64,000 bases of DNA. Source: Solanum dulcamara (taxonomy: Eukaryota; Streptophyta; Magnoliopsida; Solanales; Solanaceae). Each line of letters begins with the position of its first letter. Position 1 is the first letter of the stretch. The notes beneath the pieces are model-generated. The model saw nothing but the letters and a program-made list of their open reading frames with translations, was not told the origin of the DNA and did no database searches. Both the position numbers and the translations under genes were made by a program. The stretch spans positions 47,866,097 through 47,930,096 of the forward strand of contig NC_077242.1 of NCBI RefSeq assembly GCF_947179165.1, read 5' to 3'. Below are positions 1 through 11,314 of the stretch, piece after piece.

Positions 1-3000
1 CTGGAAGTGGATACCGAGTGCCCTTATTATGATGAACTAAAGCCGGAGGGGTACTCTCCTATTGTCAGTAAGGGGGCCCCATGTTTATTTAGGATGTCTT
101 AAGTTGAAAGAAAACTTCTGTTGGGGGAGGGGGGGCGAAGTGTCTAGCAATTGGGGTCCACTCCTATGGGAAGGCACAGAACCACTAACCATTAGTGGTG
201 AACTGGATAAGTTGCTCATGACTTAAAAATGAACCTAGAGGGAAACCGTAAGAATTAAACGCTAAGAAGTACCCTGATGTTTATTGGATTTTAATTTCCT
301 TCTGGTGGTGGTCGAATGACGCTTTATGGTAACCTTTTATTGGTTCTTAAGCGACTGAAGCAATCTATGGATGGAAGACATAAGCTGATGGGCTATCCAG
401 AGCCATGTGTATCATATATTGGGTAACATATTAAGGATTTAGAAGAGTTGGTGATACTAAGGACTGATTTTCCCACGGGTTATAGGAGTAATATGAAAAC
501 CTTCGAGCACAAAATGGCCATGAACAGGAAGAATATGAGGACTACTATAGGGAACACTCAAGATAGACGTGATCGACTAAGTACAAGTATCGGACGGAAA
601 AGAAGATAGATGGCTATGAGCTGAAGGTGTAGCACAAAAAGGCGAGAAGACAAGACCACTATTAAAGTAAAATTGACATGAGGCTGAGGAAGATTGGAAG
701 TTAGTCTCAGATACCCGACAAGGATAAAAGCTGATGAGACATAAAAACGTATGGTAAATATGGAATCCACTAGGGGGAATATATTATGAGTCTATTAAGA
801 GGAACAAGTGGTATCCACTGGGACAAGGATAGTGTTGTAGCAAAGTTAGAAACACGCTCCATTGGAGTACAAGTGCTCCCAAATGGAGAAGTTGAAATGA
901 TTATGGGCGCTAGCAAATCACTGATGGGAAAGAAAGGAATGTGGTTTTGAACAAATTACTACATCAATTATATGACTCGAGAACCAGTACTGGGACTAGA
1001 TTGGATATTAGTTATTGATAATTCTAAGCACCCCATGGTGGTATTAAGGTTTCTGCGGGGGCAACTTAAAGTATTGATGGTCTAATAAAAGGTGCAGACA
1101 TGGTGCGGTATGTCAAAGGTGTTGGGGCAAAATCATATGCGTATCAATGGTTGAAAATAAATAGAGGATGACATGGGTACACCCTAAAGGGGGGAAGTGG
1201 ACAAGAGAAGTACAAGTGTGAGATGAAGTCAATTAACACTATCACAAGTTAACGGGAACGCTTAAACTTCAAATGATATTCCATGCGGGCACAAGTTAGC
1301 AAGGGCTAAAAGCCATCAATAAATGAATAGAAGCTATGATATCTGAGGACGGGGGGAGAACCATTGGTAGAGACCCGAATGGATGGGTGCATACAAAAAG
1401 AGGTAGAGATAATAAGAGGGTAAGACTAAGCAATCTAAGGACCGTGTAAAAGGTAGTAAGGTCATGTTGAGTAAAGATTAGGATATAGCAACAGAGTAGG
1501 TGGTCGCTGATATATGACATACTAGTAGTAAGGGAAAAAAAGAAAATCTCCTAGGGTAGAAAATGAGAAGATCAAGGAATACTTGAAGGAAAAAAAAGGA
1601 TAGGATAGAATAGCGTTAGCGCGAGCAAGTTCTAGTACGAAGGTAGTATGTAAAGAGAGATGGACCAGGAAACAAAAAGACTGCGTCTACCTCATACCGA
1701 TTGTATAAAAGTAGTGGTGCAACCAATGAATATATATATACAGCATAAGACCAAACGGGGGAGTACATGATGAAAATGAGTTATGATATTTTAGAGACGT
1801 TATAGAGAGATACAAAGAGAAGTTAAATCAAATGACCAAAAATGACATGGCTATGGTGGAACTAAAGATCTACCCCGACATCGATTGTAAGATAAAAGAG
1901 GAAAGGGCAAGGCAAAACATAAAGACTAGCGAGACGACGCTAAGGTAAATCTTGGGCTAAGTTGAGTGCCTTGCACATTATTGTAAGGATTGCAATAAAA
2001 CGTGCTTAACTTTTTACCCATCCTAGTACTACTCTCACTCAAACATGCTTAACTTTGAAATTCTGGTGGAATCTGGTGCGTTAGTGCTGGTATGATTGCA
2101 CGAAATGGAAGAATATGAACTAGCGGTGAAGCAACGACACGAGATTATATACCTAAAGTATTATAAGTTACATTAAGGAAATTGTAAATGGGCTTAAGCA
2201 AAACAAGCAGGATTAGCTGATTACTAACAAATGGCGCACATGTATGCCACAGTTCTTCAACATAATACCAATTAATGATAGGCAACCACAGAACGGCTAT
2301 ACAGGCCATTGTGTGAGGGGATTTCGACACCCCTTGGCAGCCAACTCTAAGGGGCAAAAAGCAAAACCCAAAAGGTAAGGGTACCATTTGATGTCATCTA
2401 AAGAAGGCAGGAAGTAATACACGAGGTCGAAGATTCCACAATATGACCTTGGCTACAAGACTTACTTCGCACTCCATGGACAGATAATTCTAGAGGGAAT
2501 ATTACACGTAGATTAACAATATCAGCCCATGCTCCTTCAACCAAAGACTACCTGCTCAGTCGAGAAGGTGTGAAATTATAGGTTAAGAGGGTGGTGGGAC
2601 CTTATGGAGTCCCCATAGCTATTGTCCCAGATGAAGGAGCCCAAGTTATAGCTAACTATTGAAGATCAGTCTGCGAAGAGATTGGGAAGACAGATAGGTC
2701 TTCGTACACCATTTTACCCTCAAACTGATAGATAGACTAAGTTTGGTAGCTACACGATAGACAATATGTTGCGGGCCTATAAGTTTGACCTCAAAGGTAA
2801 CACGGACAATTGCCTACCACCTGTCAAGAGTACTTATGATATTAACTATTATTCCAGTATCCAGGTGGCCCCGTACGAGACTTTGTATGGCAGATAGTGT
2901 AGGTCGCCAATTAGTTGGTTTGGTGTTAGTAAAACATGACTAATAAGCCCAGATGTGGTTCAATAGACGGTATAGAAGGTGAAGTTTATTTAGGAGAGAT

Positions 3001-3638
3001 TATTAGCAGCACAGAGTCGACAGAAGTCATACGTGGATAATCGACGTCGATCTCTAAGGTTTCAAGTTATAATTAAGCACTCTTGAAAGTGTCGCCCATA
3101 AAGAAAGTGATGAGAGCCAGCAAGAAAGAGGACCTTAGTCTGAGATGCATTGGCCCTTATCATACCCTCCGCCGGATAGGCAAGGTTATTGGTGTTGGAC
3201 TTACCAGCGGATCTAGAAGTAGTACATCCAGTCTTCCAATTATCGGTGCTTCATAAGTGTGTTGGTGATTCGTCCTGAGTATATCCCGCATAGGATATCC
3301 AAGTCACGGAGGAGTTATCCTACGAAAAGCAACCGATCTTCATCTTGGATCGACGGAGTAGGGGATTTTGAACTAAGGACATAGCTTCCATCAAGGTGTT
3401 ATGGCGAAATGAGAGTCGCGAAGAAATGACCTGGGAAGCCGAAAGGAAAATGAAACATAAGTATCCGTACCTATTTCCTACGTCTATAGGTAATCCCAAC
3501 TTTTGAAACTTTTATATTGGTTACTTGATGAAAGTGTGGGTTATTGCAATAGACAGGAATTTCCCCGTAATCTATATAAGATCTTAAGAAAGATTTTGGT
3601 TCGCAGTCGAGAATAAATGTCCTAAAAGGGGGAAGGAT
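1..3638 (+). mobile_element. Degenerate Ty3/gypsy chromovirus internal region (Tekay/Del-like), truncated by window edge
   Basis: This is the gag-pol interior of an LTR retrotransposon, decayed by stops and frameshifts. No open frame of useful length survives. The recognisable part is the 3' third of pol (see 2580-3510). The stretch 900-1050 resembles the protease/pol junction only weakly, and I could not place the reverse transcriptase by eye. A purine-rich tract at about 3625-3638 (aaagggggaagga) directly precedes the LTR, as expected for the polypurine tract. The 5' LTR lies outside the window. Family assignment rests on the integrase tail followed by a chromodomain-like end and on the LTR termini. 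Confidence 0.75.
2580..3510 (+). pseudogene. Ty3/gypsy integrase core and chromodomain-like tail, disrupted
   Basis: Reading across frames gives the hallmarks of chromovirus integrase. One segment at about 2605-2700 reads GVPIAIVPDEGAQ. A later one around 2855-2915 reads YYSSIQVAPYETLYG, where an in-frame stop replaces the next Arg. The region 3040-3260 resembles the GPY/F domain (LRCIGPY, LPADLEVVHPVF). The end at 3380-3470 (IKVLWRN, then TWEAERKM and KYPYLFP) resembles the chromodomain end of Tekay/Del elements. At least one stop falls in the integrase, and the 'FHPQTDGQ' part is frameshifted. It cannot encode an active enzyme. Confidence 0.75.
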
Positions 3639-3654
3639 GTTACACCCCGTACTT

Positions 3655-3830
3655 TTGTACCTTAGAACGCGTTCTTAAGTCTCTTGAAAGGTTCTTAAGT
3701 CTCTTGAAAGACTCTTAAGTTTCTTGGAAGGATCGTTAAACCTCTTAAGTTTTTGAAGGCTTCCTAAAGTTTCTTAAAGCTTCTTAAGACTCCTTAAGAA
3801 CTCTTAAGCTCTTAAGAGTTACCATGTGAG
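3655..3830 (+). repeat. Degenerate ~20-bp tandem repeat in the LTR
   Basis: Repeated variants of ttcttaagtctcttgaaagg occur about eight times in a row, decaying towards the right. The array lies in the presumptive U3 of the gypsy LTR, where such arrays often sit. Its centre is a palindromic cttaag core. Confidence 0.7.
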
Positions 3831-4249
3831 CCGGATAATCTATAATGCTACCAAACAACTCTAAGGAAGGTGGAATAAAATACCCCATAATAGAGAAGAT
3901 GGGGAATAGAGTTGTAAGAATCTGAAAGACATTGGAGACTAAATAATGAGTCATAGGATTCGGCTTACTTACGTAAGCTACCAACTTGGACAGCTTACAT
4001 GCTTAAGTTACTCAAGTACATACCAATCTTACGTAGCAAGGATTACATAAGTTCGTAAAGTAAGACGAGATTACGAACCCACGAGGGAGAAAAGAAGGTG
4101 CCGCATGGCAGCAATTGGGAGTGCCACATGGCAGCAGCTGGAGTAAGGGGGTGGGTCCCCACATGCCATCTGGCAGCCCATGGTTGGAGGTGTATAAGGG
4201 ATTGACACGTGTCACCCCTTAGGGGTTGACATGTGTCACCCCTAAAAGT

Positions 4250-4251
<2 letters not shown>

Positions 4252-4281
<30 letters not shown>
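4252..4281. repeat. (AT)n microsatellite
   Basis: About 14 uninterrupted AT units lie inside the gypsy LTR. The position, just upstream of a likely transcribed region, is compatible with a TATA region, but no start site can be proved. It produces a spurious poly-Ile/Tyr reading frame. Confidence 0.9.
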
Positions 4282-4283
<2 letters not shown>

Positions 4284-5547
4284 TTACGACTTTAGTTCAT
4301 ACTTATCCTCTATTCATTCTTATCAAGAGACTTCTAGAGACAAAAAGAACAGAAGAGAAATTTAGAACAAGGGTAAGTTCTCTGATTTCAATCCGTGAAT
4401 TAATTATATAGGGTATACCATGATGGTATGAAGGTGTTAGTAATGTAAATTTATGGTTATTAGCAGCACCAAAATGTTAGCAAGCATTCACAAGGTTTTG
4501 GGCGCGCTAAGGGAACTTCCAAGGCAAGTTTCGACGAGTTTGATGAGTTTCGGGCAAGGTAAGGGTTTTTATTTAAAATTGGAATTTACGATGTTGTTTT
4601 GAGGTATATTACATGTCTTAAATAAGGTTTGAAGTGGAAAAATTGCATCAGGATGCTAGACGCTAGAAACAAACTAAGTTAAAGTCGTAGTAGCTAAATC
4701 GAAGTCGCGTAGTGTGTTGTCGTTGTGGTGCTGCAGTTGCAGCTAGTTGGGTTGTGTGTTGCATGGATGGAAAGTGTTTTAAAAAGGGTGTGGATGCTTC
4801 TGGTATCATCCACACGACCCTCCATTTGGTATGATTAAAGATTTTGCAAAATAAAGATTTAAAAACTCTATTTTGGTATCATAGTTTGGAGCTAGTTGTT
4901 TGGAGCTTGTATTGTGTAATGTTGAAGTGATTTACTTGTAAATATATTGCAGGTTATTATTGTTGTTATGGTTGTTGATGTTTTTTTCGAGTCGAAATCT
5001 CGGGGATGTTGAAGTTATAGGGGAAATGCTACCCGATTTTCGGTAGCTTCGGAACTAGTAACAAACTAGTCGAAGGTAATGGATAGGAAATGACTCCTAT
5101 TAGTACTTGGTTGTAGAGTGGGATATTGGAAAATGAAAGGCTATTAACCTTAGTATTACTTTCATGTCAAATAGGTTAAGGAGGTATCAAGACAAGCCGA
5201 ATTTCGATTAATCCTTGAAAAGGTATGTGAAGCTTTCTCTTGTCATGTTTTGGCACAAGTATGTAAAGCTACTCTTATTCCCTCTTGATATGTATTTGAC
5301 ATAAGTACGATGTTATAATGCTATGATTACTCTTACTAAATGATATCAGGTCTTGGGGGTTATCTTGTTGTATTGTTCTTATTCTTCTTTTCTTATTATT
5401 ACTATTATTATTATTCGCTTCTTTCCTTCCGCTTGTGATGGTCCGTTGCCTATGATTCTGGACTGTGGGATTAGGCTTACCTACTGGGATTGATTGTAGG
5501 TGTCATTATGGCCTGAGAAATCGGTCGTGACAGGATGTAAAAGAATA

Positions 5548-5782
5548 CTCCTTTCGTCTCAGTTCATGTGGCACCCTTTCTTTTTTAGTCATTCCTAAAA
5601 AGAATGTCACTTTACTATAATTAGAAATAATTTAACTTTAAAATTCCTTTTTTATTATTAAAGAAATAATTTACAAGCACACTAATATCTAAGAATTATT
5701 TTCTATCACAAGTTTTAAAAGTCTTTTTTTCTTAAATATCATGTCAAGTCAAATGATTCCACATAAAATGCGACATAAGGAG
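5548..5782. mobile_element. Stowaway-like MITE
   Basis: The left terminus ctcctttcgtctcagttcat and the reverse complement of the right terminus (ctccttatgtcgcattttat) form imperfect terminal inverted repeats. They match the CTCCCTCCGT... termini of Stowaway (Tc1/mariner-type) MITEs. TA dinucleotides flank it at 5546-5547 and 5783-5784. The 235-bp interior is AT-rich and non-coding. It sits 15 bp downstream of the gypsy LTR. Confidence 0.8.
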
Positions 5783-5813
5783 TAATTGACTTTGATGGTT
5801 GTTTCTTGAAGGG

Positions 5814-6154
5814 TGTCACGACCCAATTCCTTAGGTCATGATGACACATACTATAACCCTCTAGTAAGTAAGTCAACCCGTCAACCCGGAACTTCAAATA
5901 ATGGGTTTGAGGGCAGAAACTAAATAAGAGTATCGAATTATAAAAGTAAACAGAATGAATAAGCGGAAGTAAACCAAAACATGTTTTAAACAACTAAAGA
6001 TCCCTCCCAGAACCTGGAAGTCACAAGTACAGAGCTGCTACAAAATAAAATACGAGTACAAGTCCCGAAAGTGGACTGAAAATATATATAACAACTGGCT
6101 AGTCTCAAAAGACAAAAGATGGGCCATCCATGCTGAAGGAGACAGGAATGATCT
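5814..6154 (-). mobile_element. Ty3/gypsy LTR fragment (3' end of LTR on minus strand)
   Basis: The fragment begins tgtcacgacccaattc and is closely similar to the first 340 bp of the solo LTR at 22331 (shared run including gaataagcggaagtaaacca). It stops abruptly at 6154, where similarity ends, so it is a truncated relative of that LTR family. 5785-5813 and 6155-6414 show nothing recognisable. Confidence 0.8.
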
Positions 6155-6414
6155 TGTAAGGTGAGCTGTTAGTTGTAATAGGCAGAAATGAGAACCAATA
6201 AATGTTTCCAATTGCCTAGACAGTTGTAGACCCAGAGAATAAGAATAGCTGGAGTGTCTTCGATTAATTACCTAATAGAAGATCTTTAATTAAAAACTGG
6301 AGAGGGGTTGTGAGATTTGCAGAAGGTAAATAGAATTTGTTTCATTTGACATGTTTTATTTTATTCTAAATCTAATTGCCATTATTTATAATATTAATAT
6401 CTTATTTTTGCTTT

Positions 6415-7084
6415 GTAGGGATTTGTGCCAATATATTTAAGCTTTTGTCTAATTGTAACTACAGAATGTGTGCTCGACACATTTGATCCAATTGTCATCA
6501 AGAATGAAAAGGAGAGGAAAGGAGAAACCAATTTTGAAGATGTGCTAGATCAAGTTATGAAATGAAATTCAAGAAGGATATGAAAAAACTTCGTAAGCTT
6601 GACAAGGTAAGGACATTTATGGAGCTTTGTTAAAATACAAAAAGAAAACATGTTGTAGAACATATTTTAAGAAGCATGTCAAGTGTGATATTGTTGAAAA
6701 TAACATGCGTGAGACTTTTAATTCTTGGACATCAACTCCTATCAGCTCCTAGACACAAATCAATTATCACTATGTTGGAGTAAATTAGGAGAAAAATAAT
6801 GACGAAAAATATTAAGATGTTAAAATTTGCTAAAATTTGAATATCAAATATATTTTCGACGCCTAGATTAATATTAAAAGAGAGCACCAAGGACCTTTAT
6901 AAGAGATGTCAATTGTTATGAAATGGTTAGTATGTAAGTGAAATAGATGAAGGTCTAATCACATTTATTGTTGATTTGCAAAGAAAAATATGTACTTGTA
7001 GATTATGGCAACTTAGAGGCATTTCATGTCAATATGTGGTATGTACTAAATATAGCCTAAATAAAGAGCTTGAAGAATTTATGA
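6415..7084 (+). pseudogene. Mutator-like (MULE) transposase fragment, part 1
   Basis: Read across frames, this is the C-terminal half of a MuDR-type transposase. A segment near 6660-6740 reads VKCDIVENNMRETFNSW, a conserved plant MULE motif. The SWIM zinc finger lies at 6985-7045, reading CTCRLWQLRGISCQY. Its final His is Tyr here (codon TAT at 7034-7036), so the metal site is broken. A possible 3' splice site (tttgctttgtag) precedes 6418. Several stops and frameshifts are present. The reading frame is cut at 7084 by the LINE and resumes at 14052. Confidence 0.75.
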
Positions 7085-7118
7085 TTTTTTTTTGCTAAGG
7101 AAATGGAAGGATTTTTAT

Positions 7119-8190
7119 TTAGATAATCGAAGGTTCATCCATACAAAGTGGAACTATACTAATTTGTGTAGTTCCATTCGCATCTCTATCTAGGACACTT
7201 GATACAAAAGGAGGAGATGCTTGGGTAGTTCTATTCGCATCTCTATCTAGTACGCTTGATATAAAAGAAGGAGATGCTTCAAAAATATGTAGTTGATTAA
7301 TAGTAATATGTGGATCCTTCGTCTTCCTTCCATATTTTGCTAGCATATCCACTACTAGATTGGCCTTCCTTGGAATATGCTTCAGTGGTGCTCCCTCCAA
7401 CTGTTTGAGTAAAGCCCTGCAATCAGCATAAATATGTGAGTATATAAGGCTATTGTTGTATAAGGAGTTTAGTAGTACCTGAGAATCGGTTTCCACAAGT
7501 AATTGCTTAATATTATTTCTTTTAGCTAGTGTCAGGCCATGTAGCAGAGCTAAAATTTTAGCATGATGGGCGTCTCGTGTTTTATCTTTGCATGTAAAGC
7601 CAACAATCCAGGTTCCTAGATGGTTCCGTATGACTTATCCTGCTCCACCATTTGAAGAATATAGTTCTAAAGAACCGTCAAAATTTAGCTTAAATTTTCC
7701 TTCAGGTGGCTTATGCCAATGTACTGGCATTTTGTATCTCGGAAGTTTTTTAGGAGTGTGTTGGGCTAGGTGAAGGCATTTCATGGCTTGAAAGGATATA
7801 TTTTTTATTGTGGAAGGTTTCCTACTGATATTAATATTTTTGAAGAGTTTGTGATTTCTATTTTTCCAAATATTCCAAAGAATGATTGGGATTAATATTG
7901 CATCAGGGAGCAAATGACAATTGTCAATTGTTGTGTTGGTTGATGAAAAGAAGAGTTGGTGGACACTGTTGAAGAGGTCTTGATCGGTGATACTGATATG
8001 AAAAGCTTCCCATGTATGTTTGCGTTGGGGCAGTGAAGAAAGATGTGATCAACGTTTTAGGGTATGAGGAGCAGTCTCTAGAAGTAGTAATATTTCTTCT
8101 ATGAAGTTCTGCTGATGTTGGGAGTTTAAGAGTGATGAGGAGCCACATAAAAAATTTAATTTTCTTAATGACTTTTATTTCCAAACCCAA
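7119..8190 (-). pseudogene. LINE zf-RVT and RNase H domains, disrupted
   Basis: 8190-7924 resembles the zf-RVT region (FMWLLITLKLPTSAEL). 7740-7330 is an RNase H fold: KLNFDGS (first Asp), then ETDSQVLLNSL near 7480, HIPRKANLVVDMLAKYG near 7360 (last Asp). The three blocks are in different frames. The 3' end (7118-7094) is short, followed by the A tail. RNase H is typical of one lineage of plant L1 elements. Confidence 0.75.
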
Positions 8191-8649
8191 TTACAGTTTG
8201 TGTGAGAATTGAGAGTTTCTTTAGTAGTAATATACATTTCATACGCACTTCTGGTGTTATTCCCATCCGTAGTTTGGTTCCAAAATAAAATAACATTTTT
8301 TGAGGGACGCTTGGATGTATGTGTTCATGATTACTGTCCTTATGTTATTTGGGATATAAAAAGATAAAGTTGAGAACTCCCATACATTGTTTTTGAGTAA
8401 CTGATTTAGTTGCATAGTTGGTTCCAATTTGTTGAGAGGCCCTTGTATCATTTGCCTTAGAGAATATAATGCCTCAATCCATTTGTCCTCCCATAGGTTA
8501 ATGGTATTACCGTCTCCGATATTACAAGAGATGCCTTTAAGCTAAAGCGGGTGGGTTTTTACGAGGCTTTTCCAAACGTTTGAATCATACGGGTAACTTT
8601 TAAATTTATGCCGTAGCTTCTATTTGAGTATTATCCTGGGAGAGTTTTT

Positions 8650-9958
8650 GCCCATAACTGATCTTGGTTGTTTTTGGAGCCTCCAATTTAAAGTTACCAG
8701 AAGTATTTTTCCCACTTACTTTTTGTATGCCTAGTCCTCCTAGATTAGTGGGTGTAGTTGCTAGATCCCAATTTGTTAAGTGGATCTTCCTTTTATCCGG
8801 TGTGAAGTCTCAGAGGAAATTTCTTTGAATGCGTTCAATGTGATTTCTAGTAGATTTTGGTAGTAAATTACAGTGCATTGCATATGTAGGGATGGTGGCA
8901 AGAACTGACTTGATTAGAGTTATTCTCCCTACTAAGGACAGTAAGTGTGTTTTTCAGCCACTTAATTTGTTATTCATGTGGTCAATGATATACTGGTAAT
9001 CCGCACTTTTAGGGTGGTGGTTTGTAATTGGAAGACCGAGGTGTTTCCCTATTCTATTTTTTGTTTAATGTTCATTGTTGTGGAGAGCAAGTTTCTATCT
9101 TCAAGGCTAACATTTGGTGAGAAAATAATAGAAGATTTATTGAAATTGATTTTTTGCCCAGATTGGCTAGCAAGAGTATTGAATATGTGAATGATTGTAG
9201 TGGCATTAGTGATGTCATCTTTTGCCAGTAGGATGATATCATCGGCAAATAGTAGATGAGAAATAAGGGTACCTATTCTACCTTTTTTGATTGGTTGCCA
9301 GAGTCGTTCTTACGTCGTGTAGTGTATAAGTCTGGAGAAGGACTCCATATAAATGATAAATATATAAGGTGATAGAGGGTCTCCTTGTCAAATACCTCTA
9401 GTTGGGAGGAAATGGTTTGTAGGTTTTCTATTGATAATTATTGAGATGGAAGAAGAGGTTATGCAAGACATGATTAGCTTGATTAAGTTGCTTGGGAAAT
9501 TAAGAATTATGAGAGACTGTCTTATGAAAGACCATTCTAATCTGTCGAAAGCCTTTTCTAAGCCGATTTTTAGAATCATTTTGCCAATTTTTTCCTTTGC
9601 CTTTTGGAAGGAGTGTACTGCTTCTTGAACAATGATAGCATCGTTCACTGCTCTTCTGTCAGGGATGAAACTACATTGGTTAGGGATTATAATTTTATCG
9701 AGGTAGGGGCGAATTCTCTTAACAATGATTTTTGTAATGGTTTTGTATATAGTGTTACATAGGTTAGTGGGTCTGTAATGGGTAATTTGTTCGGGATTCA
9801 ATTTTTGGTACAAGGCAGATGTATGTTTTATTTATATCTAGTGGTATGGAGTTAGATGTAAAAGTCTTCATACATATATTGGTTATTGATTCTTTGGTGT
9901 CATTCCAAAAATTTTGAAACAATATAGGATGTAGACCATCTGGATCCGGGGATTTCAA
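8650..9958 (-). pseudogene. LINE ORF2 reverse transcriptase domain, disrupted
   Basis: Motifs appear in order on the minus strand: SPDPDGLHP at 9950, HYRPTNLCN near 9775, FIPDRRAVNDAI near 9660, LEKAFDRLEWSF near 9550, QGDPLSP near 9385, and the catalytic FADD at 9238-9249. The first catalytic position reads E rather than D (LEKAFD versus the usual IDKAFD), which looks like decay. An intact QGDPLSP follows a stop. The domain would copy LINE RNA at the nicked target. Confidence 0.8.
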
Positions 9959-10497
9959 GGGTTTGAATGAGAATATGGCTTTTTTGATGTTCTATTTATC
10001 AAGCGGCCTACCTATGGCTTCATTAGTATCTGTTGGGATAGCGTTTAGGCAGATAGTTGGTGTGTAATAGTCACTTTTACTCAACTCCATTGAGTATATG
10101 TTTTGAAAATGATTTTATTTATGGATTTTTGGTCAAAGGTCCAACTTTCTACCGAGTCATTCATTCCTAAGATTCTATTTCTTCGTCTTCGTTTTGTTGT
10201 GGAGGCGGAAAAAAATTATGTTTGCGTCTCCCTCATTTAACCACTGTAGTCTAGATTTTAGTTTCCATAATTCTTCCTCCCTTTTTAATATTTCATTGAA
10301 GTTGTGGGTGAGATTATTTTCAAGATTTTGGTGGAAGGAAGTCTTGTGATTGTCATTCAGTTTTTGTAGCCCATCACCTAATCGATTAAGTATGTGATCT
10401 GTTTGTTTAAAAATGTTTCCAATGGTATCCCTATTCCATAATTTAATAGTATGTAGGAAATTTTCTAGGGCTCCAGTATAGTTGTTTATTGTTTTTT

Positions 10498-11290
10498 TCA
10501 TATTTCCCTCATTATTGTAGAGACTTCGGGGTGTCTTAGCCACATAATTTCAAATCTAAATAGATTATTTGATCTAGTGGTTCTCTTTAGGCAGTTTAAC
10601 AGTATAGGGCAGTGGTCGGAATGTGTTCTCGGAAAGTGTTGAACACTAGAATCCGGAAAGATGGTTAGCCAAGCATGGTTACTAAGAAATCTATCAAGGC
10701 ATGCCATAATAAGAGTTTTGTTATTTTATATTTATTTGTACAAGTGTATTTTTGGCCCGTAAACCCGAGATCAATCATATTCATATCATCTAGACAACTT
10801 AAGAACGAAGAACATTTATTATTGTTTATAGGTCTTCCTCCTAGTTTCTCCGAAGCGTTTGTAGCTTCGTTGAAGTCCCCACAAATTAAGCAAGGTCCAT
10901 TGATGTTTTTTTGACACATTTCTTAAGCTTTCCCAGAGAGCCTTCCTTAGTGAATAATTATTTTTTGCATACATAATTGAAAAAAAACCATTTAGGAGAG
11001 TTTGAACTTACCTCAACAGTGGCGTGGATTTCCTATTCGCTTAGCAATAAGGGTTCAATAGTGAGTTCTGAACTCCTCCAAAACAGGGCGATCCCTCCAT
11101 ATTAGCCAATGGATGGAACCTGTATGATATCAGTGAAGTCCAACGCATGTAGCATATTGTTCTGACCCTCCATTCGTGTCTTAGTAAGAGCTAGTATAGT
11201 TGGCCTGTGAAATTCTGTGAGAGTACGCATATTATTCATGAAATTTGCATTTCTTGCACCCTTACAATTCCATAGTAGGATCTTTATTAA
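10498..11290 (-). pseudogene. LINE ORF2 endonuclease domain, disrupted
   Basis: The start reads LLWNCKGARNANF near 11283, the usual N-terminus of plant L1 endonucleases (WNCRGA...). The central GDFNEA catalytic motif lies near 10870, followed by IDLGFTGQKYTC. A C-terminal SDHCPILL motif near 10610 is in another frame. The order matches an apurinic-like endonuclease that nicks target DNA to prime reverse transcription. Frames change at least twice. Confidence 0.75.
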
Positions 11291-11314
11291 GGGTTCCTCT
11301 TGTGTGGTGGTATG

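Larger units (their letters stand above)
3639..5532 (+). mobile_element. 3' LTR of the Ty3/gypsy chromovirus
   Basis: The LTR starts TGTTACACCCCG immediately after the polypurine tract and ends TCGTGACA, so it has TG...CA ends and a length of 1894 bp. It contains a cttaagt-rich tandem array (3655-3830), a duplicated tgacaygtgtcacccct motif near 4205-4245, an AT-repeat TATA-like tract (4252-4281) and, after it, what is probably the transcribed R/U5 part. The orientation here (coding strand LTR ending GTGACA) was used to orient the solo LTRs elsewhere in the window. Confidence 0.75.

Noticed and set aside
4226..4411. Small frame with alternating Ile and Tyr
   Set aside because: It is a translation of the (AT)n microsatellite inside the gypsy LTR.
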